Shown: one piece after another, positions 19,442-29,711 of the stretch
Layout of the letters: every line of letters starts with the position of its first letter
Numbering within the stretch: the first letter of the stretch is position 1
Origin: Sodalis sp. dw_96
GTDB taxonomy: Bacteria; Pseudomonadota; Gammaproteobacteria; Enterobacterales; Enterobacteriaceae
Assembly (NCBI RefSeq): GCF_018449575.1
Contig: NZ_JAAVUT010000012.1
Span: 62,001 to 126,000 of the forward strand
Direction of reading: 5' to 3'
Length of the DNA: 64,000 bases
The notes under the pieces: model-generated
What the model was told of the DNA's origin: nothing
Seen by the model: only the letters and a program-made list of their open reading frames with translations
Database searches by the model: none
Program-made: the position numbers and the translations under genes

Positions 19442-20484
19442 CCCCCGCTAGCAATGGGAATACAATTTGATACCCCGGAGCCACGCAGATTTTGCAGAGA
19501 TTTGTCTGCGCTGGCGCGGTTGGGATAGGGGCCTAACATCACACGATTCCAACCGCCACTGGTGGCGATGCGGCTTTCAACACCGCCGAACGCCAACTGG
19601 GCACGGACAGATTCAGCTTGATCCATCACCTTGTAAGAACCGCATTGAATTACCCAGCGCTGGGATTTTTCCTTCGCCGCGCTCTCCGTCTTGGCCTCGG
19701 CTTTCGGCGTTGGCGACGCCTGTACCGGCGGACGGGATTGTGTTAAGGCGGTAATCGGCGCTTGGCGCGGTTGCTCAGAGGCGACGGGCGGTGTCTGGCG
19801 CGGTTGCGTGGCGGCGGACGGAGCCTGGCGCGGCGCGGTCAGGGCGGTGGAGGGCGTCTGACGCGGCTGTGGGGTTGCGGATTGCACTTGCCGTGGCGTG
19901 ACAAGGGTAGTGGCAGGCGCTTGACGCGGCTGCGGGGTAGCGGGTTGCACCTGGCGAGGCGTAATTTGAGTGGCGGAAGGCGCCTGGCGCGGCAATGGCT
20001 GTGCCGAGAACGGGTTTGTCGAGGACCGGCCGGTATTGGCCGCGGCGTTCCTGGTTTGATCGTTATAAGGCACTTCATTCAGATGGGTGGGCTGCTGACG
20101 CATATCCGCCTGCATTTGTTCAAGCAATTGACGCTGTTCGTCGGTCAATTGCGCCGGCGATTGCACTTCCCCCCCGGCAGTGGGTTCGGTGGGCGTCTGC
20201 ACGCCTATCTGACGGTTTTCCAGCTCTTTGATATATCGCCAGCGCTCTTCGGGTTTAGGCGGCAGGCCGTTATTGGTGTGATTACCGTGACTCGGTAAAA
20301 TTACCGCCTCTTCCGTTTTATTGTGTGCAATAAAATAGAGACCGCCAATAAACGTTATCAATACGGCAACCGCCAAAGCGATCATGGTTTTTGAAATGCC
20401 GGAAGACGTGCGTTTTTTTCGACTGCTTGGTTTTCTGCGCCGCGTATTGGTCCTTCCACGGCTTACATAGTCTCTTTGTGCCAC
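19438..20484 (-). CDS. ftsN: Essential cell division protein FtsN
   Basis: FtsN is a bitopic inner-membrane protein that triggers septal peptidoglycan synthesis. The 348-aa protein (E. coli 319) has a basic cytoplasmic N-terminus starting MAQRDYV, a single membrane helix at 34-53, the essential periplasmic helix region around GLPPKPEERWRYIKELE (73-89), a long low-complexity linker, and a C-terminal SPOR domain (about 273-345) that binds denuded glycan. The linker at about 165-250 consists of eight PRQ-containing repeats of 10-11 residues, which makes up the extra length. hslV lies downstream, with its promoter overlapping the ftsN stop. Confidence 0.96.
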   Translation of the reverse strand: MAQRDYVSRGRTNTRRRKPSSRKKRTSSGISKTMIALAVAVLITFIGGLYFIAHNKTEEAVILPSHGNHTNNGLPPKPEERWRYIKELENRQIGVQTPTEPTAGGEVQSPAQLTDEQRQLLEQMQADMRQQPTHLNEVPYNDQTRNAAANTGRSSTNPFSAQPLPRQAPSATQITPRQVQPATPQPRQAPATTLVTPRQVQSATPQPRQTPSTALTAPRQAPSAATQPRQTPPVASEQPRQAPITALTQSRPPVQASPTPKAEAKTESAAKEKSQRWVIQCGSYKVMDQAESVRAQLAFGGVESRIATSGGWNRVMLGPYPNRASADKSLQNLRGSGVSNCIPIASGG

Positions 20485-20585
20485 TATTATTTCGCTAAGT
20501 TTGAGAAAGTAACCAGCCCGTCATGTTACTGAAGGCAATATTATTTGACCAGCGCCTGCATTCCTAAAGAAGCATGTTATGTTTT

Positions 20586-20786
20586 TATCCCCGTCATACT
20601 TCAAGTTGCAGATGCGTTGGCTTTCCTCGCTCACCCCAGTCACTTACCTGAGTAAGCTCCTGGAGATGAATGAACCTCTTCCCTGAGGTTCACCCTGCGG
20701 GCCAGCGCAAGCGCTGTTCAAATCTGTTCCAGACAGATTTGTCGCTGCGTCGCCGCCTTCCTGCAACTCGAATTATTTTGGGTATA
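20586..20786. repeat. ERIC element with a 74-bp internal insertion
   Basis: The left half (20586-20663) matches the 127-bp ERIC at 11216 almost base for base up to GTAAGCTCCTGG, and the right half resumes at GCTGCGTCGCCGCC and ends GGGTATA. About 74 extra bases sit between, including a GCGCAAGCGC hairpin. Total 201 bp. The right end overlaps the 3' end of cytR. Confidence 0.9.
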
Positions 20787-21810
20787 TTCGAGGCGCCGCG
20801 GTGCTGCCCCTGACGATCAATTTACTGTCCAATAGCAACGAGGTATTCGTCATCTGATGCTGCCGGACCTGCTGCAAGAGCAACAGCGTCGCTTCCCGCC
20901 CTATCTGAAAACTCGGTTGCGCCACGGTGGTCAACGGCGGGTCGCAATAATTTGCCAGCGCAATATCATCGAATCCAATCAGGGACAGATCGTTTGGCAC
21001 ATTCAAGCCGATTTTCCTTGCCTGCGACAATGCGCCGAACGCAATGATATCACTGTGACAAAAGATAGCAGTTGGCGGATTGGTTTGCGATATTAATGCA
21101 TTTAGACCCGCCGCGCCGGTCTGATAACTGATATCACCTCGGAAAACCATGTGTTCACCGGCGGGAATGCCGTGGCGGCGAAGCGCCTGGATAAATCCCT
21201 GGACCCGGTATTGGCACAGAGTTAAATCCGACGGACCGCTGATACAGCCAATCCGCCGATGTCCGAGTTTAAACAGATAATCCGCCGCTTCATAGGCCGC
21301 GGTAAGATTATCGATATGTACGGTAGCCAACTCAAGCTCGGGCACAAATTCATTTGCCATGACCATCGGCGGCAGATTCTGTTGCTGTGATTTATCAATG
21401 GCGAACGGCAGAACGGAACCCAGAAGCAACATACCATCGATTTGCCGGGCAATGATCAAATCACTAAAGCTTTTTTTATCCGGATGTTGATGTGCGCAAT
21501 CGGCTATGAGAACCAGATATCCTTGTTCATCGGCGGTCTCTTCAATGCCCCGCAGCATTTCGGAAAAAAAGGGATCGCAGATATCAGGCACCATAACCAA
21601 TAAATTGCGGGTTTCATTGCGTTTAACCTGACGGGACAGGGGTTGCGGATCGTAACCGACAGATTGTACTGCAATCTGGACTCTTTTCCGGGTCTGGGCG
21701 GAAACCTTTTCAGGATTCATCAATGCCCTGGAAACCGTGGCTGTAGATACCCCTGCCTTTTCCGCCACATCCTTCATGGTAGCCATGACGGTAGGCCTTT
21801 TAAGTTCCAC
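20773..21810 (-). CDS. cytR: Transcriptional repressor CytR, LacI family
   Basis: CytR is the cytidine-responsive repressor of nucleoside uptake and catabolism genes; it works as an anti-activator bound together with CRP. The protein is 345 aa (E. coli 341). The start is GTG at 21810 with AGGAGAG upstream; the DNA-binding segment TMKDVAEKAGVSTATVSRALMNP and sensor segments VPDICDPFFSEML, MVMANEFVPELEL and IFCHSDIIAFGALSQA match CytR. The last residues (RIYPK and the stop) are encoded by the terminal repeat of an ERIC element, so the native C-terminus has been replaced by a few residues. Confidence 0.95.
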   Translation of the reverse strand: MELKRPTVMATMKDVAEKAGVSTATVSRALMNPEKVSAQTRKRVQIAVQSVGYDPQPLSRQVKRNETRNLLVMVPDICDPFFSEMLRGIEETADEQGYLVLIADCAHQHPDKKSFSDLIIARQIDGMLLLGSVLPFAIDKSQQQNLPPMVMANEFVPELELATVHIDNLTAAYEAADYLFKLGHRRIGCISGPSDLTLCQYRVQGFIQALRRHGIPAGEHMVFRGDISYQTGAAGLNALISQTNPPTAIFCHSDIIAFGALSQARKIGLNVPNDLSLIGFDDIALANYCDPPLTTVAQPSFQIGREATLLLLQQVRQHQMTNTSLLLDSKLIVRGSTAAPRIYPK

Positions 21811-22046
21811 ATTTCTCTCCTGATGTCAGGTTAACTCAGACGAATTAACCCACTATCCCATTTTACGTCGCCGGGTCATTGTTGCACCGTCCCGGTCACG
21901 GGTAGCTGTTAAAAGAACAAGTAATAATGAATCTTGTCCTTTCTATCAGATTGTGAGGGACTTGGGGTATTTAAAAGGCCGATGATGTCGAATCTTTCAA
22001 TATTATTCGAATGACAATCACAAAAAATCGGCGAGACAAACCACAG

Positions 22047-24362
<2,316 letters not shown>

Positions 24363-24442
24363 TCAGAGAAACGACACACCCTTCGCGTGGTGTCCGGCGC
24401 AAGCAGACCGGATAGCGACGCGGCCTTACGAAGAGGTTTTCC

Positions 24443-24658
24443 ATGAAAAAAGATATACATCCGAAATATGTAGCAATTACTGCAACCTGTTCTTGCGGTA
24501 ATGTTATCAAGACCCACTCCACGCTGGGCCACGACCTGACTCTAGACGTTTGCGGCGCATGCCATCCGTTCTATACCGGTAAACAACGTGTTGTTGATAC
24601 CGGCGGACGTGTTGATCGCTTCAACAAACGTTTCAGCATTCCGGTCGCTAAGAAATAG
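24443..24658 (+). CDS. rpmE: 50S ribosomal protein L31, zinc-binding form
   Basis: L31 bridges the two ribosomal subunits. The 71-aa protein keeps the zinc ligands Cys16, Cys18, Cys37 and Cys40 (CSC...CGAC), so it is the C+ type, not the zinc-independent YkgM type. The start follows GAAGAGG. The leader contains an ACACCC/GGTGT stem; autoregulation by L31 through the rpmE leader is known in E. coli. This is the last conserved gene before the T6SS locus. Confidence 0.97.
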   Translation: MKKDIHPKYVAITATCSCGNVIKTHSTLGHDLTLDVCGACHPFYTGKQRVVDTGGRVDRFNKRFSIPVAKK

Positions 24659-24708
24659 TATTCCCGCTGGATTAGCCTGCGTCCCATGGACATAGGCTAC
24701 CGTATGGC

Positions 24709-24745
24709 AAAGCCCCGGCCTGTCGGTCGGGGCTTTGTGTTTTTA
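24709..24745 (+). terminator. Intrinsic terminator of rpmE
   Basis: AAAGCCCCG (24709-24717) pairs with CGGGGCTTT (24728-24736), followed by GTGTTTTT. Confidence 0.9.
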
Positions 24746-25604
24746 ACACCGCTAAAACAGTCCATGTCATCTCTTTATTGCCTCTGATAACCCTATCGCT
24801 TTTCAGAAAATATTTTTATCCGATACTATCCTGCTTTCCTGCGTTCTCCTTAAAAAAACCAAATTGCTTATGGACTATCTTTTGATGGCATTCTGTCTCG
24901 ATGCGGAAATAATATCTGAACGGCTGTCCCGCAGGCTGTTAATAAAGCTAGTATGCCTGATGACATCTATAAAGGAATAAGTTTTCGGAAAGTGAGTGAC
25001 GTCTTTTTTCGATAATAGCGATAGCCTGCTTATTGAGGTTATTGAACCATTGTCTGAAAATTAACTAATAAAGGCTCGTTTGATTTTTTACCCCGTGAAA
25101 TAATTATCTTACGAAAATAATTACCGCTGCTCTATCTAACAAAAACTAAATAATAGAAGTTAGAGTGTCGTTAGCTTAGTAATTTTTTTTGGAATTAATT
25201 GAATGTATTCCCCTGCAATTGTCGGGGCTTCCGCCTATTGGCCTAATGATAGAGTGCAATTTTGTGCATTATCCCGCAAGCTGACAGGGTTGCTTAGAGT
25301 GCCTCCTCAATTTTTTAGAACTCACAATAATAACTCGGGTTTTCCCTATTTATTATGGGTGATTAATATCGCTTGATATTTTTTATCTGTGGTTTATATA
25401 CTCTGAGTACACCTCCAGGAAAATAGTTGTTGCTAGTCTGGCATGTTTATAGTTTGAAGTGGATATATATGAATGAGATTACAAATATCTTGGTTTCATT
25501 ATTTTATGGATGAGTATCGGCATGGTTCCGTTATTTGTACCCGGCCGAATGTATGTATATAGCTGTTAATTATTTCTTTATTAATAAATTTATAAGGCTG
25601 GCTT
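24746..25604. other. A+T-rich intergenic region upstream of tssB
   Basis: Nearly 860 bases without a supported gene separate the rpmE terminator from the first T6SS gene. The sequence is visibly A+T-richer than the flanks and probably contains the promoter and silencing/regulatory sites of the T6SS operon. Only very short open frames occur (for example a 14-codon one from 25470). I saw no convincing sigma-54 element, tRNA or insertion-sequence remnant. Confidence 0.6.
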
Positions 25605-26099
25605 ATGGCTGATAGTTTCCAACATGAAGTACCCAAAGCGCGAATCAATATTAAATTGGATCTCCATACCGGCGGAGCCAGAAAAAACGTTGAACTGCCT
25701 CTTAAGCTATTGGTCATGGGGGACTATAGCAATGGCCGGGAGCAGCGCCCGTTGTCAGAACGTAACAAAGTTTCCGTTGATAAAAACAATTTCAACAGCG
25801 TACTGGCTGATTTGCATCCAAGCCTAAAGCTCTCCGTGCCTGACGCGCTGGCGGAAAACACCGAGACGGCGGTGGCCCTTACATTCCGGCATATGAAAGA
25901 TTTCGAACCGGAACAGGTGGCACGCCAGATTCCGCAGCTGCGCGCCCTTTTGGCGATGCGTAACCTGCTACGGGATCTTAAATCTAATTTGCTGGATAAC
26001 GCCACCTTTCGCCGGGAACTGGAACTCATCCTGAAGGATGAGGCATTAAGCCAAGAACTGCGTATGGAATTAGCCGGTCTGGCCCCGAAATTTATTTAA
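25605..26099 (+). CDS. tssB: T6SS contractile sheath small subunit TssB (VipA)
   Basis: TssB pairs with TssC to build the contractile sheath around the Hcp tube. The 164-aa protein shows the family opening (S-FQHEVPKARINIKLDL), the conserved LPLKLLVMGDYS strand, and the C-terminal helix region LRALLAMRNLLRDLKSNL that packs with TssC. It is the first gene of the locus, 28 bp ahead of tssC. No gene for a TagJ-type partner is beside it. Confidence 0.95.
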   Translation: MADSFQHEVPKARINIKLDLHTGGARKNVELPLKLLVMGDYSNGREQRPLSERNKVSVDKNNFNSVLADLHPSLKLSVPDALAENTETAVALTFRHMKDFEPEQVARQIPQLRALLAMRNLLRDLKSNLLDNATFRRELELILKDEALSQELRMELAGLAPKFI

Positions 26100-26127
26100 C
26101 CGCTACGGAAAAGGAGGGAATACGCTT

Positions 26128-27678
26128 ATGTCAGTACAGGAAAACACCGTTCGGGACCCCGCAACCAGCCTGGCCCAAAACCATCCTGCCCATGGGGAGA
26201 AAAGCGTCTATGCGGCCCTGTTTGAGAAAATCAATCTCAGTCCGGTGACCTCCATAACCGGTATCGAGGCATTTCAGAATAGCGATGCCCTATCCGAGGT
26301 CTCCACCGATGAACGGGTAACGGCGGCGGTGCGAGTATTAATGGATTTGCTCGGACAGTCCCGTACAAAGGTGGAACGGCTGGATAAAACGCTTTTGGAC
26401 GGTCATATTGCCGCCCTGGATGACCAAATCAGCCGGCAGTTGGACGTGGTGATGCATCATCCGGACTTCCAACGTATTGAATCCACCTGGCGCGGAGTGA
26501 AATCCCTCATCGACCAGACCGATTTTCGCCACAATGTGCGAATCGAGCTTCTGGATATCAGTAAAGATCATCTGGTACAGGATTTTGAAGATGCGCCGGA
26601 AATCGTCCAAAGCGGTCTCTACTCCATTACCTATACCCACGAGTATGATACGCCGGGCGGTGAGCCTATAGCCGCCGCCATTTCAAATTTCGAGTTCGAT
26701 CGCGGTCCGCGGGATATCGCCTTGCTGCGTAATATCTCCAAAGTGGCCGCCGCCGCCCATATGCCGTTTATCGGCTCCGTTGGGCCGGCCTTTTTCGGTA
26801 AACAGACCATGGAAGACGTGGCGGCCATCAAAGACATCGGCAATTATTTCGATCGCGCCGAATACCTGAAATGGAAGGCATTCCGAGACAGCGATGACGC
26901 CCGCTATATCGGGCTGACCTTGCCGCGCGTGCTGGGCCGGCTGCCCTATGGGCCCGATACCGTACCGGTACGAAGCTTCAACTACATTGAACAGGTAAAA
27001 GGGCCGGATCACGACCGTTACCTTTGGACCAATGCGTCTTTTGCCTTTGCCGCCAATATGGTGAAAAGCTTCATCAAAAACGGCTGGTGTGTACAAATCC
27101 GCGGGCCGCAGGCAGGTGGGGCGGTGACCGACCTGCCGATCCACCTTTACGATCTCGGCACGGGCAATCAGGTCAAAATCCCTTCGGAAGTCATGATCCC
27201 GGAAACCCGGGAGTTCGAGTTCGCCAATCTGGGATTTATCCCGCTTTCCTATTATAAAAATCGGGACTATGCCTGTTTTTTCTCCGCCAATTCGGTACAA
27301 AAACCGGCGTTATACGACAGCCAGGCCGCCACCGCCAACAGCCGCATCAATTCCCGTCTGCCCTATATCTTCCTGCTGTCGCGTATCGCCCATTACCTGA
27401 AACTTATTCAGCGTGAAAATATCGGGACCACCAAAGATCGCCGCCTGTTAGAGCTGGAGCTGAATAACTGGATCCGCGGTCTGGTAACGGAAATGACCGA
27501 CCCCGGGGACGATTTACAGGCGTCTCATCCTCTGCGTGATGCAAAGGTGACGGTTGAAGATATTGATGACAACCCGGGTTTCTTTCGGGTCAAGCTCTAT
27601 GCAGTGCCTCATTTCCAAGTGGAAGGTATGGACGTCAATCTTTCATTGGTATCTCAAATGCCGCGGGCCAAGGTCTGA
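26128..27678 (+). CDS. tssC: T6SS contractile sheath large subunit TssC (VipB)
   Basis: TssC is the large sheath protein recycled by ClpV. At 516 aa it is of normal length. Diagnostic segments are ESTWRGVKSLIDQTDF, the PFIGSVGPAFFG and EYLKWKAFRDSDDARYIG blocks, LPRVLGRLPYG, and the C-terminal DDNPGFFRVKLYAVPHFQ(V)EG. The start follows AAGGAGGG. Confidence 0.97.
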   Translation: MSVQENTVRDPATSLAQNHPAHGEKSVYAALFEKINLSPVTSITGIEAFQNSDALSEVSTDERVTAAVRVLMDLLGQSRTKVERLDKTLLDGHIAALDDQISRQLDVVMHHPDFQRIESTWRGVKSLIDQTDFRHNVRIELLDISKDHLVQDFEDAPEIVQSGLYSITYTHEYDTPGGEPIAAAISNFEFDRGPRDIALLRNISKVAAAAHMPFIGSVGPAFFGKQTMEDVAAIKDIGNYFDRAEYLKWKAFRDSDDARYIGLTLPRVLGRLPYGPDTVPVRSFNYIEQVKGPDHDRYLWTNASFAFAANMVKSFIKNGWCVQIRGPQAGGAVTDLPIHLYDLGTGNQVKIPSEVMIPETREFEFANLGFIPLSYYKNRDYACFFSANSVQKPALYDSQAATANSRINSRLPYIFLLSRIAHYLKLIQRENIGTTKDRRLLELELNNWIRGLVTEMTDPGDDLQASHPLRDAKVTVEDIDDNPGFFRVKLYAVPHFQVEGMDVNLSLVSQMPRAKV

Positions 27679-27692
27679 GACGAGGAGACGCC

Positions 27693-29042
27693 ATGAAAAT
27701 TTACCGACCTCTCTGGATTGCAGGAGCCTTTCTGGCGCCACAACAATTCCAGCAGCAGGCGCGTTGGGAGGCTTTTCATCGTAGCTGTCTTGATCGCCTG
27801 TGCCTGCGGCAACCCTGGGGCATACTGGCCGCCCGGTTCGATATCGATGCGCTAAGGCTGAACCGGTTAAAAGCGGAGCAGCTCCATGTTCGTATGGCCG
27901 ATGGGACCTTAATCGATACCGATCGCTGCGATACGTTGCCTCCCGCCTGCGACCTTGCGCAAGTTCTTCCCACCGATCTTCGTCGAGTGGAGGTGATGCT
28001 GGCATTGCCGCTGGAGCATGCCAACGGCGGTAACTGCCGCCGGCAAGGGGAGGTCACCGGGCATCCGGTCCGGTACCGCCAGGAATGGGCGGAGGTACAG
28101 GATGTTTTAGGCGATGACTCGGAATCCATGGCGGTGGAGCGCTATGAACTCTCTCTGCGTTTTGATTTTGACGTTAACGGCGAATATTTGACCTGTCCGG
28201 TGGCTCGACTGGTACGTGACGGGCGCGGTGATTGGGAATTGGATCGGCAGTTTATTCCGCCGTTATTATCTTTTGGCGCCAGTGAAGGGATGTTCCGCGC
28301 GTTAAGCCTGTTGATGGGCCAGCTCCAGGCCAAGCGTCGCCGCCTGATGGGAATGCGCCGGGAAAGCAACCAGCGGATGGCCGATTTTGCCGTGGCGGAT
28401 GTGTCGTTGTTCTGGTTGCTCAATGCGCTCAATTCCAGTGAACCGGTGCTGGCGGATTTACTCAGAGACCCGGCCCTGCATCCAGAAATGGTTTATCGCG
28501 AACTGATAAAACTGGCCGGTTCGCTGCTGACGTTTTCCCTGGATCAGGATATAGAGGCTATTCCCCCCTATGACCATGGACGTTTGGAGACGGTATTCCC
28601 ACCGTTGTTCGGCCTTATCGGAACATTGCTTGAAGCCAGCCTGCCTTCGCGGGTGCTGACGCTGGCGCTTGAGAGTATCGGCCCCCACTATTGGAAAGCA
28701 CCGCTGAATGATGGCCGCCTGCGCGAAGAAGCGGATTTTTATCTTTCGGTACGCTCCGGTGTGCCCGCCCATCGTTTACAAAGCCAGTTTCCCGCCCTAT
28801 GCAAAATCGGTGCGCCGGACGACGTGAACGAACTGGTGAATACCGCCCTGAACGGCGTCCCCCTGGTCTCCCTAAGCCATGTGCCTGCCGCGATTCCTTT
28901 ACGGCTGGAAAATCAATACTTTGCCTTGGATTTAAACCATCCCTCGGCAAAAGCCATGCTGGCCGCCGGGTGCTGCTTTATTTATGTGCCGGGCTCGTTG
29001 CCTGAGGTGCAACTCGAACTTTATGCGGTACTACGCACATGA
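27693..29042 (+). CDS. tssK: T6SS baseplate component TssK
   Basis: TssK trimers connect the baseplate wedge (TssEFG) to the TssLM membrane complex. This 449-aa protein has the family start KIYRPLWIAGAFLAPQQFQQQARWE, the mid-region LSLLMGQL, and the C-terminal receptor-like domain ending GSLPEVQLELYAVLRT. It begins 14 bp after tssC, and its stop overlaps the tssL start (ATGA). Confidence 0.95.
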   Translation: MKIYRPLWIAGAFLAPQQFQQQARWEAFHRSCLDRLCLRQPWGILAARFDIDALRLNRLKAEQLHVRMADGTLIDTDRCDTLPPACDLAQVLPTDLRRVEVMLALPLEHANGGNCRRQGEVTGHPVRYRQEWAEVQDVLGDDSESMAVERYELSLRFDFDVNGEYLTCPVARLVRDGRGDWELDRQFIPPLLSFGASEGMFRALSLLMGQLQAKRRRLMGMRRESNQRMADFAVADVSLFWLLNALNSSEPVLADLLRDPALHPEMVYRELIKLAGSLLTFSLDQDIEAIPPYDHGRLETVFPPLFGLIGTLLEASLPSRVLTLALESIGPHYWKAPLNDGRLREEADFYLSVRSGVPAHRLQSQFPALCKIGAPDDVNELVNTALNGVPLVSLSHVPAAIPLRLENQYFALDLNHPSAKAMLAAGCCFIYVPGSLPEVQLELYAVLRT

Positions 29043-29710
29043 AAATAACGCTTTCCATCGATAACCTGCTGCGCGACACCTTCCTGACGGTAATCCAGCT
29101 GCGCAACGGGGCGGCTGCCGAACAAGGGGAAGCGCTCTATCAACTATGCCAGGGGCAGGTTGAAGAGGTGCGGCGGCAATTGCTCTCGGCGGAGTATTCC
29201 GACGAGAGCATCGATCATATTACCTACGCGCAGTGCGCTTTGCTGGACGAAACCGTAATGGGGCGCAGTTTTGTACAGGATATTCCTGATAACGGCCATC
29301 AGATATGGCTGGCCAAACCGCTGCAAGCGCATTTCTTCAATAACCTGCAGGCCGGCGAGCATTTGTATGTTCGGATACGGACGGTGTTAAACCAGCCCGC
29401 ACCAGATGAAGCGGTATTAACCTGTTTTCACCGGATTCTGGTGCTTGGATTTCAGGGCCGCTATCGCAACCAGCAGCAAGGGCCGCGGGATCAATTGATT
29501 GCCATTCTGGAGAGCAAAGTCCCCGCCCTTGAAACAATACCGGCATCGGTGTTAATGAGCCCGGACGCCGATCGCTGTTATGGATTCTTCGGCAGGCGCT
29601 CTTTATGGTATTGGGGCGGTATCTCCCTCCTGGCGGTGGCCGGGCTTTGGTGGGGACTGAACCATTATCTTCACATGCTGCTGGCGGATCTGCTGCCGGG
29701 GCCCCGATAA
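29039..29710 (+). CDS. tssL: T6SS inner-membrane protein TssL (DotU/IcmH family)
   Basis: TssL is part of the TssJLM trans-envelope complex. The 223-aa protein has a cytoplasmic DotU domain (YAQCALLDETVMG near residue 63) and one C-terminal membrane helix (about 189-208) with a short periplasmic tail. It has no peptidoglycan-binding extension of its own; that role seems to fall to the next gene. It overlaps tssK by 4 bp and is followed after one base by the OmpA-domain gene. Confidence 0.95.
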   Translation: MKITLSIDNLLRDTFLTVIQLRNGAAAEQGEALYQLCQGQVEEVRRQLLSAEYSDESIDHITYAQCALLDETVMGRSFVQDIPDNGHQIWLAKPLQAHFFNNLQAGEHLYVRIRTVLNQPAPDEAVLTCFHRILVLGFQGRYRNQQQGPRDQLIAILESKVPALETIPASVLMSPDADRCYGFFGRRSLWYWGGISLLAVAGLWWGLNHYLHMLLADLLPGPR

Positions 29711-29711
29711 A

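Noticed and set aside
25425-25470. Possible sigma-54 promoter (TGGCATGTTTATAGTTTG) before tssB
   Set aside because: The -24-like TGGCAT is present, but the -12 GC at correct spacing is missing, and no sigma-54 activator gene is in the locus.
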